Part shown: piece after piece, positions 19,944 to 28,316 of the stretch
How positions within the stretch are numbered: the first letter of the stretch is position 1
How the letters are laid out: the number at the start of each line of letters is the position of its first letter
NCBI GenBank assembly: GCA_050180485.1
Contig: JBFXED010000003.1
Coordinates: forward strand, 62,001-126,000
Length of the DNA stretch: 64,000 nt
Origin: CADEGL01 sp050180485
GTDB lineage: Bacteria > Pseudomonadota > Alphaproteobacteria > CADEGL01
Direction: 5' to 3'
Made by a program: the position numbers and the translations under genes
The notes under the pieces: generated by a model
What the model was told of the DNA's origin: nothing
Seen by the model: only the letters and a program-made list of their open reading frames with translations
Database searches by the model: none

Positions 19944-20035
19944 TCACGGAACCCGCGCCTCGCGAACGACTCTCGACTTTCATCGTTGTATACCGGGCAC
20001 GGCCTCCACGGTTCGACCACGAGGTGGCGCAAGCC

Positions 20036-21913
20036 ATGCCATTAACCGACCGGACGCAGGCATCCGCCTGGGCGATGACGCTCGGCGCGGTCGGCGTCGT
20101 CTACGGCGACATCGGCACGTCCCCCCTTTACGCCGTGCGTCAGTGTTTCAACCCCGCCTTCGGCCTGGCACCCACCGCGACCAATCTGCTTGGCATTCTG
20201 TCGCTTATTTTCTGGTCGCTCTTTCTCATCATCACGGTCAAATACGTCCTCGTCATCATGCGCGCCGACAACCGGGGCGAGGGTGGCAGCCTGGCGCTCT
20301 TAGCCATGATCCGCCGCCTGGAGAAAGGGAGCCGCCGGCGGGGCCTCTTGATCGCCGTCGGCATCGTGGGCACGGCGCTGTTCTACGGCGACGGCATGAT
20401 CACGCCCGCGATCTCGGTCCTGAGCGCGATCGAGGGGCTGCAGGTCGCGACCCCTATGTTCGATCCCTATGTGGTGCCGATCGCATTGGCCGTCCTGCTC
20501 GGGCTGTTCCTGATCCAAAGCCATGGCACCGCGACCATGGGACGTCTGTTCGGCCCGATCATGGTCATCTGGTTTCTGGCCATAGCAGTGCTTGGCGCGA
20601 TCCACATCCAAGACCATCCCGATGTGCTGGCGGCCATCGACCCGCGCCATGCCGTCGTCTTCACGATGGAGAACGGTTGGTTCGCCTTCGCGGCTCTGGG
20701 TGCCGTCGTCTTGGTCGTGACGGGCGGCGAGGCGCTTTACGTCGATATGGGGCATTTCGGCAAACGGCCGATCCGTTTGGCCTGGTTCGGCCTCGTGCTG
20801 CCCGCCCTTCTCGTGAATTACTTCGGCCAAGGCGCCTTGATCCTGAAGGACCCATCGGCCATCCAGAATCCGTTCTTCCATATGGTGCCCAGCGCATTCC
20901 TTTATCCGATGGTCGCGCTGGCCACGCTGGCGACCGTGATCGCCTCGCAAGCCGTGATCTCGGGCGTTTTCTCCCTCACCAACCAGGCCATCCGCTTGGG
21001 CTTCTCACCCCGCTTCGAGGTTCGCTACACCTCGCACGAGACGGCGGGCCAGATCTACATGCCCCAGGTCAACTGGATGCTGATGGTCGCCGTGGCGCTT
21101 TTGGTCATCGGCTTTCGCTCATCGGACAATCTGGGCGCGGCCTACGGCATCGCGGTGACGGGCACGATGGTGACGACGACGATCCTGGCCTGCATCGTGG
21201 CGCTGCACCGCTGGAACTGGCCGACGCCCGTGACGTTCGCGGTGTTCGGATTCTTCCTCGCGATCGATCTGGTTTATTTCGGCGCCAATGCGCTGAAGAT
21301 CGCCCATGGTGGCTGGTTCCCGCTTTTGGTCGCGGCGGCCACCTATATTGTCATTTCGACCTGGATTCGCGGCCGCGCGATCCTGCTGGACCGGCTGCGC
21401 GAGGAAAGCATGGACCTCGACGCCTTTATCGCCAGCATCAAGCCCGGCTCGCCGGAACGCATCGAGGGCACGGCCGTCTACATGGCGCGGGTCGGCGCGG
21501 GCGTGCCGCACGCGCTATTGCATAATTTGAAGCACAATCGCGTCATGCATGAACGCGTCGTCCTGTTGACGGTTCTGCCCGACGACGACCCGGTTGTTTC
21601 CAACGACGAGCGCGTCGAGGTCGAGATTCATCCCAAGCGCATTTACCGCGTGAAGGTGCGCTATGGCTTCAAGGAGGAGCCGGACGTGCCGGCGGCCCTC
21701 CGCCTCTGCGCACGCCAGGGGCTCGAGATCGATCCCCAATTCACCAGCTTTTTCGTCGGCCGTGTCACGTTGGTTCCTTCCGACCGGCCCCGCCTGCCGC
21801 GCTGGCGCCGCGCGCTGTTCTTTTCCCTCACGCGCAACGCGCGCAGCGTGACGGACTTCTTCCACATTCCACCCAACCGCGTGGTGGAGATGGGCGCGCA
21901 AATCGCGCTCTAG
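20036..21913 (+). CDS. kup: Low-affinity potassium uptake protein Kup
   Basis: A 625-residue potassium:proton symporter. The KUP/HAK signature YGDIGTSPLYA is at residues 23–33. About 12 membrane helices run to residue 440, and a cytoplasmic C-terminal domain follows (EIHPKRIYRVKVRYGFKEEPDVPAAL is split by Lys/Arg-rich turns), as in E. coli Kup (622 residues). The ATG at 20036 has GAGGTGG eight bases upstream and is preferred over the GTG at 20024. A 160-base leader carries two hairpins. It would import K+ into the cytoplasm, mainly under acidic or hyperosmotic conditions. Confidence 0.95.
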   Translation: MPLTDRTQASAWAMTLGAVGVVYGDIGTSPLYAVRQCFNPAFGLAPTATNLLGILSLIFWSLFLIITVKYVLVIMRADNRGEGGSLALLAMIRRLEKGSRRRGLLIAVGIVGTALFYGDGMITPAISVLSAIEGLQVATPMFDPYVVPIALAVLLGLFLIQSHGTATMGRLFGPIMVIWFLAIAVLGAIHIQDHPDVLAAIDPRHAVVFTMENGWFAFAALGAVVLVVTGGEALYVDMGHFGKRPIRLAWFGLVLPALLVNYFGQGALILKDPSAIQNPFFHMVPSAFLYPMVALATLATVIASQAVISGVFSLTNQAIRLGFSPRFEVRYTSHETAGQIYMPQVNWMLMVAVALLVIGFRSSDNLGAAYGIAVTGTMVTTTILACIVALHRWNWPTPVTFAVFGFFLAIDLVYFGANALKIAHGGWFPLLVAAATYIVISTWIRGRAILLDRLREESMDLDAFIASIKPGSPERIEGTAVYMARVGAGVPHALLHNLKHNRVMHERVVLLTVLPDDDPVVSNDERVEVEIHPKRIYRVKVRYGFKEEPDVPAALRLCARQGLEIDPQFTSFFVGRVTLVPSDRPRLPRWRRALFFSLTRNARSVTDFFHIPPNRVVEMGAQIAL

Positions 21914-21954
21914 CGCGGGTGGCCGCGGAATGCCAGGGCGGGTAAGCTCCGGTC

Positions 21955-22620
21955 ATGACCGACAGCATCGATGCCCTCATTGCCGAGATCGAGGCCGAAT
22001 ACGGCATCGTCGCCGAGCGCATCGGCAAGGACAAACCCGATCCCCGCGTTCTCGCCGCGCTGCGCGAGGTACCGCGCGCCGTATTCGTGCCGGCCGACCG
22101 GCGTGCCGACGCCTATGCCAACCGGCCGCTGCCCATCGGCTTCGGCCAGACCATCTCGCAGCCCTTCATCGTGGCCGTGATGAGCGACATGCTGGCGCTC
22201 ACCTCGGACAGCCGCGTGCTCGAGATCGGCACCGGCTGCGGTTACCAGACCGCGTTCCTGGCGCGTCTCGCGGGCCGGGTCTACACGGTCGAAATCGTAT
22301 CCGAACTGTCCGCGGCGGCGGCGGAGCGGCTGGCGGCGCTTGGCGTGTCCAACGTCGAATTCCGCGTGGGCGACGGCCGCCAGGGCTGGCCCGAGCATGC
22401 GCCCTACGACGCGATCATCGTGACGGCGGCGGCCACGGGCGAAATCCCGCCTGCGCTGCTGGAGCAACTCAAGCCCGGCGGGCGGATGGTGGTGCCCACG
22501 GGCGCCTCCATGCTGGCGCAAGAGTTGGTGCTGGTGACCAAGGACGAGGGCGGACGCATCGCGAAGCGAAACCTGTTCCCGGTCGCTTTCGTGCCGCTGG
22601 TGAAGGCGCGGCGCGCCTGA
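21955..22620 (+). CDS. pcm: Protein-L-isoaspartate O-methyltransferase
   Basis: A 221-residue repair methyltransferase that uses S-adenosylmethionine to methylate isoaspartyl residues in damaged proteins. The substrate-binding motif GFGQTISQPFIVA lies near residue 62, the SAM motif I VLEIGTGCGYQTA near 89, and the C-terminal LKPGGRMVVPTG segment is typical. Length matches bacterial Pcm (about 210–220). It stands alone between kup and the ligase fusion gene, both on the same strand. Confidence 0.93.
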   Translation: MTDSIDALIAEIEAEYGIVAERIGKDKPDPRVLAALREVPRAVFVPADRRADAYANRPLPIGFGQTISQPFIVAVMSDMLALTSDSRVLEIGTGCGYQTAFLARLAGRVYTVEIVSELSAAAAERLAALGVSNVEFRVGDGRQGWPEHAPYDAIIVTAAATGEIPPALLEQLKPGGRMVVPTGASMLAQELVLVTKDEGGRIAKRNLFPVAFVPLVKARRA

Positions 22621-22646
22621 TCCTGTCCACTGTGTGACGGAGCCGG

Positions 22647-25313
22647 ATGAACGAACCGCGCGACGACGCGACCTTGCAGGATTTCGCCCGCGGCCTGGCA
22701 CGCTGGGGCGACCGGCCCGCGATCGTCTCCGTTGCGGCGGACGATGCGGTCTCGCGCTGGACTCACGCGGAACTCTCGCGGTTGGCCTTGTCGCTGGCCA
22801 CGGGGCTCGCCCATGACGGCGTAAAGCCGAGCGAGGCGGTCGCGATCCTATCACCCAACCGGGCGGAATGGATTCTCGCGCGGCTCGCGCTTCTGGAACT
22901 GGGTGCTTTGGCCGTGCCGCTCGACGATATGCTGGGCGACGACGAGATAGCACGCGGCCTGGCCCGCGCACGCACGCACCGCGTCTTCACAACCCGCGCC
23001 TATGTCGAGCGTCTGCGCGGCCTCCCGGACGGCGGCGGCCTCGTGCTCCATCTCCTCGACGAACCCGACGCGCAAGGGCCGGAGGCCATCGGCTGGCGCC
23101 GCCTGCTGCGCGATCCGCAACCGGCGGCGCACAGGGTTTCGCCGGACGCGCCCGCGTCGCTTTTCTACACATCGGGAACCACGGGCGCGCCCAAGGGTGT
23201 GCCGCTCAGCCACCGCAACCTGGTCGCCAACCTGGCGGTCCTGCGCGCGGGGAATTTTCTCGGTCCCGACGACCGGGTGATGCTGCCCCTGCCATTGCAC
23301 CATTCCTATCCGTTCCTGATCGGCATGCTGCTGCCGTTGGCCTATGGCGCGGCCATCGTGCTGCCCGCGGGGGTCACGGGGCCGGAGATCGCGGCGGCGC
23401 TACGCGCGGGCGAGGCCAGTGCGATGGTCGGCGTGCCGCGCCTCTATGAAAGCCTGGTGGCCGGTATCCAGGCGCGCGTCGCGGCGCGCGGTCCCATCGC
23501 GCGCACGATATTCGGCGCGATGCTCAAGCTTTCGCTCGCGGCCCATGACGGCCTTCGCCTGCGCATCGGCCGCCATCTGTTCGCGAGTCTTCATCGGCAA
23601 CTCGCGCCGCGCCTGCGCCTTTTGGCCTGCGGCGGCGCATATCTGGAGCCGGATATCGAGCGCATGCTGATGGGGCTCGGCTGGCTCGTGCTCACGGGCT
23701 ATGGCCTGGTCGAGACTACCTCGATCTCGACCTTCAATCCGCTGGACGCGCCGCGCATCGGCAGCGCGGGCCGCCCGGCGCCTGGCATTCATGTCCGGAT
23801 CGCGCCCGTGACGGTGGGAGAAGAGCCGTCGGCCGATGGGCTCGGCTCCGAAGGTCTGGGCGAAGTGCAGATCAAGGGTCCCAATGTCTTCGCGGGCTAC
23901 TTGAACGACGAAGCCGCCAACCAGGCCGCCTTCACCGAAGACGGCTGGTTCCGCTCGGGCGATATCGGTCGCCTGGACGAGGACGGCTATCTCCATATCA
24001 CCGGCCGCGTGAAAGAGCTGATCGTCTTGGCCGGCGGCAAGAACATCTCACCGGAGAACCTCGAGGCGCATTACGTGCAGGTGCCTTATGTGCGCGAGGT
24101 CGCGGTCCTGGAGCGGCGCGGCGCGCTGGTCGCTTTGGTGCGCCCGAACTTGGACGCGCTGCGCCAGGCCGGCACCAGCCGCATCGACCAGGCGCTGCGC
24201 ATGGCGCTGTCCGAATCGGCGCAAAGTCTGCCCTCGTTCCAGCGCCTATCCGGTTTCGCGCTCGTCAACGAACCCTTGCCGCGCACGCGCCTAGGGAAGT
24301 TCCGCCGTCATGCGCTGCGCGCGCTTTACGATGCGGCCGAGGCGGGAGGGCGTGAGAGCGCCGCGCGCACGCCATCCCCGACAGAGCAGGCCTGGCTCGA
24401 TTCGTCGCGCGGGCGCGAATTGTGGGCATGGTTGCAGGCGCGTTTCCCCGGCCGCACCCTCGACCTCGACACAGTGCTGCAGCTCGATCTGGGCGTGGAT
24501 TCGCTGGCTTGGGTGGAACTGGGGCTTGAGCTGGAGAAGCGCTTCGCCCTCAAGCCCGACGAGACCATGTTGGCGCGCGTGGTCACGCTCGGCGATCTTT
24601 TGCGCGAAGTGGTCGAGGCGCCTGCGGGCGGTGCGCTCGAGACCGCGCCGCCAGCGGACGAACCCGATTGGTTCGCGCCGCGTCCTGGCCGGCTGACCGC
24701 GTTCGGCTTCGTGCTCTATGCGCTCCTCTGGGTGCTGACGCGCATTCTGTTCCGCATGCGCGTGATGGGGCGCGAACATCTGCCGCGTGACGGCCAAGTC
24801 GCCTTCACCCCCAATCATGTGAGCGATCTGGACGTCTTCGTCCTGGTTGCGGCGCTGCCCTGGGCACGCGCGAAGCAATTGGCCTGGGGTGGCGATGTGG
24901 CGCGCCTGTTCGCGACGCCCATCATGCGCCTGATTTCACGTATCGCGGGCGTCTTTCCCGTCGACGACCGGCGTCCCACGCATTCCATCGCGCTGGCCCG
25001 CGCGGCTTTGCGCGCCGGCCGCAGCCTGGTCTGGTTCCCGGAAAGCTGGCGCTCTCCGGACGGGTCGCTGCAACGTTTCCTGCCCGGCATCGGCCATGTG
25101 TTGCGCGATTATCGGGGTCCTGTCGTGCCCGTGCGCATCGCGGGCACCTACGAGGCCCAACCGCGTGGACGAACATTCCCGCGTCCGACGCCGGTGCAAA
25201 TTCATTTGGGGGCGCCTCTGTTTGTCCAAACCCGCGCGGACGAAAGCGAAGCGCAAGCCGCCGGGCGCATCGCACAAGAGCTGCGCGATGCGGTCGAGCG
25301 AACGGGCCTTTGA
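22647..25313 (+). CDS. Fused AMP-forming acyl ligase–acyl carrier–PlsC acyltransferase
   Basis: An 888-residue three-domain protein. Residues 1–560 form an ANL ligase (FYTSGTTGAPKG near 172, TGYGLVETT near 350, and RSGDIGRLDEDGYLHITGR near 435). Residues about 580–660 form a carrier domain with the phosphopantetheine serine in LGVDSLAW (Ser near 619). Residues about 690–880 form a PlsC-type acyltransferase with the NHVSDLD (HX4D) motif near 722 and a FPESWRSPDG phosphate-binding segment. It should activate a fatty acid, hold it on its own carrier and transfer it to a lysophospholipid or glycerol phosphate. The parts match E. coli Aas, but the order is reversed and a carrier is added. It probably acts at the inner membrane face. 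Confidence 0.85.
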   Translation: MNEPRDDATLQDFARGLARWGDRPAIVSVAADDAVSRWTHAELSRLALSLATGLAHDGVKPSEAVAILSPNRAEWILARLALLELGALAVPLDDMLGDDEIARGLARARTHRVFTTRAYVERLRGLPDGGGLVLHLLDEPDAQGPEAIGWRRLLRDPQPAAHRVSPDAPASLFYTSGTTGAPKGVPLSHRNLVANLAVLRAGNFLGPDDRVMLPLPLHHSYPFLIGMLLPLAYGAAIVLPAGVTGPEIAAALRAGEASAMVGVPRLYESLVAGIQARVAARGPIARTIFGAMLKLSLAAHDGLRLRIGRHLFASLHRQLAPRLRLLACGGAYLEPDIERMLMGLGWLVLTGYGLVETTSISTFNPLDAPRIGSAGRPAPGIHVRIAPVTVGEEPSADGLGSEGLGEVQIKGPNVFAGYLNDEAANQAAFTEDGWFRSGDIGRLDEDGYLHITGRVKELIVLAGGKNISPENLEAHYVQVPYVREVAVLERRGALVALVRPNLDALRQAGTSRIDQALRMALSESAQSLPSFQRLSGFALVNEPLPRTRLGKFRRHALRALYDAAEAGGRESAARTPSPTEQAWLDSSRGRELWAWLQARFPGRTLDLDTVLQLDLGVDSLAWVELGLELEKRFALKPDETMLARVVTLGDLLREVVEAPAGGALETAPPADEPDWFAPRPGRLTAFGFVLYALLWVLTRILFRMRVMGREHLPRDGQVAFTPNHVSDLDVFVLVAALPWARAKQLAWGGDVARLFATPIMRLISRIAGVFPVDDRRPTHSIALARAALRAGRSLVWFPESWRSPDGSLQRFLPGIGHVLRDYRGPVVPVRIAGTYEAQPRGRTFPRPTPVQIHLGAPLFVQTRADESEAQAAGRIAQELRDAVERTGL

Positions 25314-25320
25314 AGGGCGC

Positions 25321-26646
25321 TCAATGTGCGCCGCAGTCGCGCAGGGACGTGTCCAGGATGGCGAGGGAGGAATCGATCTCTTCGCGCGTGATGGTCAAGG
25401 GCGGCGCCAGGCGCCAGACCGCGTTCGCGCCGCCGGCCTTGTTGATGTTGAGGCCGAGCTCCAGGCAACGCGCCGTCGCCTTGAGGATCAGGTCGATGGC
25501 CGGCTTCTTGGTGAAGCGGTCCTCCACCAGTTCGACGCCGAGCAGAAGCCCGCGGCCGCGCACGTCGCCGATCACCTCATAACGCTGGCGCAATTCGTCG
25601 AGCCCCGCGCGCAAATAAGCACCCATTTCGCGCGCGCGGTCGGCCAGCCGTTCGGAGGCCAAGAGCCTCACCACGGCCAGGCCCACCCGCGCCGGCATCG
25701 GGTCGGAGGCATGCGAGGTGTAGAAGGAGAACCCCTTCCGCCGCGCGTCTTGGGCGATCTCGCCGCCCGTGATCAGCGCCGACAGCGGCACGCCCGCGCC
25801 CAGCGTCTTGGACAGGGTCATCATGTCGGGCACGACGCCATCGATCTCGAAGCCGAAATTAGCGCCCACACGCCCCAGGCCCGTTTGCGCTTCGTCATAG
25901 ATCAGCACCATACCGCGCGCGGCGCACAGTTCCTTCAGGCGCGCCAGATAGCCCTCCGGCGGTACGATCATGCCTCCCGCGCTTTGCACCGGCTCGACGA
26001 TCACGGCGGCACCCTGGCCGGTCGACCACGCGTCGTACTGATCGAAGCCGACCTCTAGGCACGTCTTGTCGCATGTGTCCTGGCAGTGGCGGATGGGGCA
26101 GCGATAGGCATTGGGTGGCGGCAAGGCGAAGCCGCCTGGCATGGACGGGCCATAGCCGCGCCGGCCCGAGGCATAGGTGCTGGAGGCTGCGCCGGCCGTG
26201 GTGCCGTGCCAGGAATTGCCCAGCGCGATCACTTCGAACTTTCCTGTATGCAGCTTGGCTAGGCGCAGCGCGGCCTCGTTCGATTCGCCACCCGTGGAAA
26301 GGAACATGGCTTTCTGCAATGGCGGTGGCAAAAGCGCGCACAATTCCTCGGCCAGTTCGATCACGGCTGGTGAAAGCTTGGTGCTGTCCAAATGGATCGC
26401 ATCATCGCATGCCGCGCGAATGGCGCCGGCCACCGCCGGATGGTTGTGTCCGACCGTGGCACACATCTGGCCGGACGAGAAGTCGATGATGGCGCGTCCG
26501 CTTTCGTCGTAGATATGCGCGCCCCGCGCCTTCACGATCACGGGCTCGGAGAACTCTCGGCCATAAAAAAGAAGATGTTCTTCCGCGCGCGTGCGCAGCG
26601 CGCTGCGGCCGTTCGTGCCGTTCGAGGGCCTGTCGCTCACGCTCAT
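25321..26646 (-). CDS. 2,2-dialkylglycine decarboxylase-like class III aminotransferase
   Basis: A 441-residue PLP enzyme of fold type I. The Schiff-base Lys280 is in TLSKTLGAG, the PLP-binding Asp251 in IYDEAQTGLGR, and the phosphate loop in STGGESNEAA. FSSGQM, NSWHGTT and IGDVRGRGLLLGVE align well from memory with Burkholderia dialkylglycine decarboxylase, so a decarboxylating transaminase is plausible; a general ω-aminotransferase is the alternative. An internal segment carries four cysteines, Cys183, 188, 192 and 196 (CPIRHCQDTCDKTC), absent from the Burkholderia enzyme. The gene is convergent with the ligase fusion (7-base gap) and divergent from the stress cluster. No strong ribosome-binding site precedes it. 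Confidence 0.8.
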   Translation of the reverse strand: MSVSDRPSNGTNGRSALRTRAEEHLLFYGREFSEPVIVKARGAHIYDESGRAIIDFSSGQMCATVGHNHPAVAGAIRAACDDAIHLDSTKLSPAVIELAEELCALLPPPLQKAMFLSTGGESNEAALRLAKLHTGKFEVIALGNSWHGTTAGAASSTYASGRRGYGPSMPGGFALPPPNAYRCPIRHCQDTCDKTCLEVGFDQYDAWSTGQGAAVIVEPVQSAGGMIVPPEGYLARLKELCAARGMVLIYDEAQTGLGRVGANFGFEIDGVVPDMMTLSKTLGAGVPLSALITGGEIAQDARRKGFSFYTSHASDPMPARVGLAVVRLLASERLADRAREMGAYLRAGLDELRQRYEVIGDVRGRGLLLGVELVEDRFTKKPAIDLILKATARCLELGLNINKAGGANAVWRLAPPLTITREEIDSSLAILDTSLRDCGAH

Positions 26647-26707
26647 ATTGCCGGTCTTTCGAAGACGTCCTCACTAAAGCGTATCGGTTTCGGTCGCCCA
26701 CTGCACC

Positions 26708-26732
26708 TGAACTTTCTCTCGGCTCCGAGGTT
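26708..26732 (+). promoter_or_regulatory. EcfG-type promoter (TGAAC-N16-GGTT)
   Basis: TGAAC, a 16-base spacer and GGTT lie 57 bases before the DUF4142 gene. The alphaproteobacterial general-stress sigma factor EcfG recognises GGAAC-N16/17-CGTT, so each box has one mismatch. It is supported mainly by the other EcfG-type promoters in this cluster. Confidence 0.5.
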
Positions 26733-26788
26733 CTATCTCGATCGAGGCGCGGTGCGGGCGCGCCGCAATGAGCAATGAGGAAACAACC

Positions 26789-27310
26789 ATGATGCGTTGG
26801 AAAGCATTCACCGCGGGGCTTGGGCTTTTGTTGGCCGCCCTGCTGCCCGTGCAGGCCACTGACAAACCGATGGAACCGAAGGATTACATGGCCGAGGCAT
26901 CCCAAGGGGATGCATTCGAAATCAAGATCAGCGAGATGGCGCTGCGCACCAGTGAGAATGCGGCGGTCAAGGATTTCGCGACCAAGATGGTCGACGCGCA
27001 TAAGCAGTCGACCGAAAAGCTGAAGGCAGCGGCGACCGAGGCCGGTATGACGGATTCCGTCACCGATACGTTGGGGGTCAAGCAGACGGCTGCGGCTGGG
27101 AAACTGGAAGTCCTGACGGGCGGCGCATTCGACCGCGAATTTGCCTCCATCCAGGTGAAGGCGCACGAGGAGGCGTTGAAGCTACATTCGAATTACGCGA
27201 AGAATGGCCAGTCCGCGCCGCTCAAGGTATTCGCCGGCGCAGTGGTCCCGACGATCCAGCAGCATTTGAAGATGGCGAGAACGCTGCAGGCGTCCCTAAA
27301 TAAGAAATAG
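26789..27310 (+). CDS. DUF4142 family exported protein
   Basis: A 173-residue protein with a signal peptide at residues 1–21 (MMRWKAFTAGLGLLLAALLP). The mature part is largely helical, with the DUF4142 pattern: DYMAEASQGDAFEIKISEMA, then VKDFATKMVDAHKQSTEKL, then FASIQVKAHEEALKLHSNYA. DUF4142 proteins are ferritin-like four-helix bundles often induced by stress; the reaction is unknown. GAGGAAAC lies seven bases before this start, which excludes an ATG at 26768. An EcfG-type promoter is upstream and an intrinsic terminator lies 70–110 bases downstream. Confidence 0.85.
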   Translation: MMRWKAFTAGLGLLLAALLPVQATDKPMEPKDYMAEASQGDAFEIKISEMALRTSENAAVKDFATKMVDAHKQSTEKLKAAATEAGMTDSVTDTLGVKQTAAAGKLEVLTGGAFDREFASIQVKAHEEALKLHSNYAKNGQSAPLKVFAGAVVPTIQQHLKMARTLQASLNKK

Positions 27311-27315
27311 CCATG

Positions 27316-27340
27316 GGAACCAAGCCGGCGTTTCGCGGTT
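27316..27340 (+). promoter_or_regulatory. EcfG-type promoter (GGAAC-N16-GGTT)
   Basis: A perfect GGAAC -35 box, a 16-base spacer and GGTT begin six bases after the DUF4142 stop codon. It points toward the small secreted protein gene at 27465, but an intrinsic terminator (27380–27421) lies between them. Confidence 0.55.
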
Positions 27341-27379
27341 GTTCATCCGCGAGGTTCCCCGGCCTCGCAACATTGTGGG

Positions 27380-27421
27380 CGGCGGCGTTTCTCCCTGGAG
27401 CGCCGCCGTTCCGCTTTTTTG
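27380..27421 (+). terminator. Intrinsic terminator after the DUF4142 gene
   Basis: An 8-bp GC stem (CGGCGGCG at 27380–27387, CGCCGCCG at 27401–27408) with a 13-base loop is followed by TTCCGCTTTTTTT. It lies 44 bases before the next gene start. Confidence 0.75.
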
Positions 27422-27464
27422 TCCGTCGCCGTATGATGGTCCGCGTGCTTCGAAAGAGGATCCT

Positions 27465-27725
27465 ATGCGCGTGAAAAGCTATCGTGTGGGCGGGCTTATG
27501 CTCGCGGGACTCCTGGCCGGCGCGCTCGCCTTCGGCACCGGTCAAGCGGCGGCCCAGAACAGCGTCGGCAACAGCAGGCTTCCGCAGGCCAGCGCCCGGC
27601 AGAAAGAGCAGGCGGGAAGCAGTGCCGGGGCGCATAGCGTCACCGCCCGAAAGGAAAACATGCAGCGTCAGAAGGCGATGAAATCGGGTGCCTCGGACAA
27701 TGGCCCGCCCAAGACGGTGCCGTGA
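27465..27725 (+). CDS. Small exported hypothetical protein
   Basis: An 86-residue protein with a Sec signal peptide (basic MRVKSYRVGG, then LMLAGLLAGALAFG, cleavage likely after AAA near residue 27). The mature 59 residues are polar, rich in Gln, Ser, Lys and Arg (ASARQKEQAGSSAGAHS), and probably disordered. AAAGAGGA five bases upstream fixes the start. I do not recognise a family. The EcfG-type promoter and the similar neighbour at 27896 suggest a stress-induced envelope protein. Confidence 0.6.
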   Translation: MRVKSYRVGGLMLAGLLAGALAFGTGQAAAQNSVGNSRLPQASARQKEQAGSSAGAHSVTARKENMQRQKAMKSGASDNGPPKTVP

Positions 27726-27779
27726 CGATCGCGCGGCGAATTCTGGGTGAAGCGCCGGCAGGGATTTCGGAACATACGT

Positions 27780-27810
27780 GAAACGGGGCGGCGCTCCGTT
27801 TCGGTTTGTG
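27780..27810 (+). terminator. Stem-loop after the small exported protein gene
   Basis: A 7-bp stem (GAAACGG at 27780–27786, CCGTTTC at 27796–27802) with a 9-base loop is followed by GGTTTGTG. It is a weak intrinsic terminator candidate. Confidence 0.4.
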
Positions 27811-27824
27811 CCCTGCCACGGTTT

Positions 27825-27850
27825 TGAACTTTTCCAGCCCCTGGTCCGTT
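27825..27850 (+). promoter_or_regulatory. EcfG-type promoter (TGAAC-N17-CGTT)
   Basis: TGAAC, a 17-base spacer and a perfect CGTT lie 46 bases before the gene at 27896. Only the first -35 base departs from the EcfG consensus. Confidence 0.6.
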
Positions 27851-27895
27851 GAATCCGGGTCGCCCCTGTCGGCGGCCGGAAAAGGAGAACGGATC

Positions 27896-28240
27896 ATGCG
27901 AGCAATGACGTACTACACGAGCGGGCTTCTGACGGTCGGGTTCCTGCTCGGCGGCGCCGGTCTGGCGGCCGCGCAGACTCAGAACCCGAACATGGGTACC
28001 AATCCGCCAAGCGCCACGGCGCCCAGCAGCGGGATGCCGGCCCCCTCGGCGGCGCCCGTCCCCAACAGCGCCACGAAGGATCCCATTGGCGGCGGCAATG
28101 TCGGCGGCTCGGCTGGCATGGGTCCCACCGGCACCCATGACATGAACAGCAAGAAGGCCAATAAAAATAAGATGGGAAAGAACAAATCCGAAAATCTCGG
28201 CGAGGTGCGGCCCAATCCGCCGCCCAAGGAAAACCCATAG
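27896..28240 (+). CDS. Small exported Asn/Pro/Gly-rich protein
   Basis: A 114-residue protein with a signal peptide (MRAMTYYTSGLLTVGFLLGG, cleavage after AAA near residue 24). The mature chain is low complexity: Pro/Ser/Ala-rich (PPSATAPSSGMPAPSAAPV), then Gly-rich (IGGGNVGGSAGMG), then a basic Lys/Asn tail (KKANKNKMGKNKSE). AAGGAG is eight bases upstream. No family is recognised. The signal peptide and disordered mature part resemble its neighbour at 27465, and both carry EcfG-type promoters. Confidence 0.6.
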   Translation: MRAMTYYTSGLLTVGFLLGGAGLAAAQTQNPNMGTNPPSATAPSSGMPAPSAAPVPNSATKDPIGGGNVGGSAGMGPTGTHDMNSKKANKNKMGKNKSENLGEVRPNPPPKENP

Positions 28241-28254
28241 GCACTTCGTTGATA

Positions 28255-28297
28255 TTTGCCGTGTCCGCTGCCTTGTTGGGGCGGCGGACGTGGCAAA
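28255..28297 (+). terminator. Long stem-loop between small stress genes
   Basis: TTTGCC..GTCCGC pairs with GCGGAC..GGCAAA (14-base arms, two mismatches, 15-base loop). It begins 15 bases after the stop at 28240. No T-tract follows on the plus strand, so it may stabilise the mRNA or act as a Rho-assisted end. Confidence 0.4.
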
Positions 28298-28316
28298 CTT
28301 GAAGCAGAGGTGAAGC

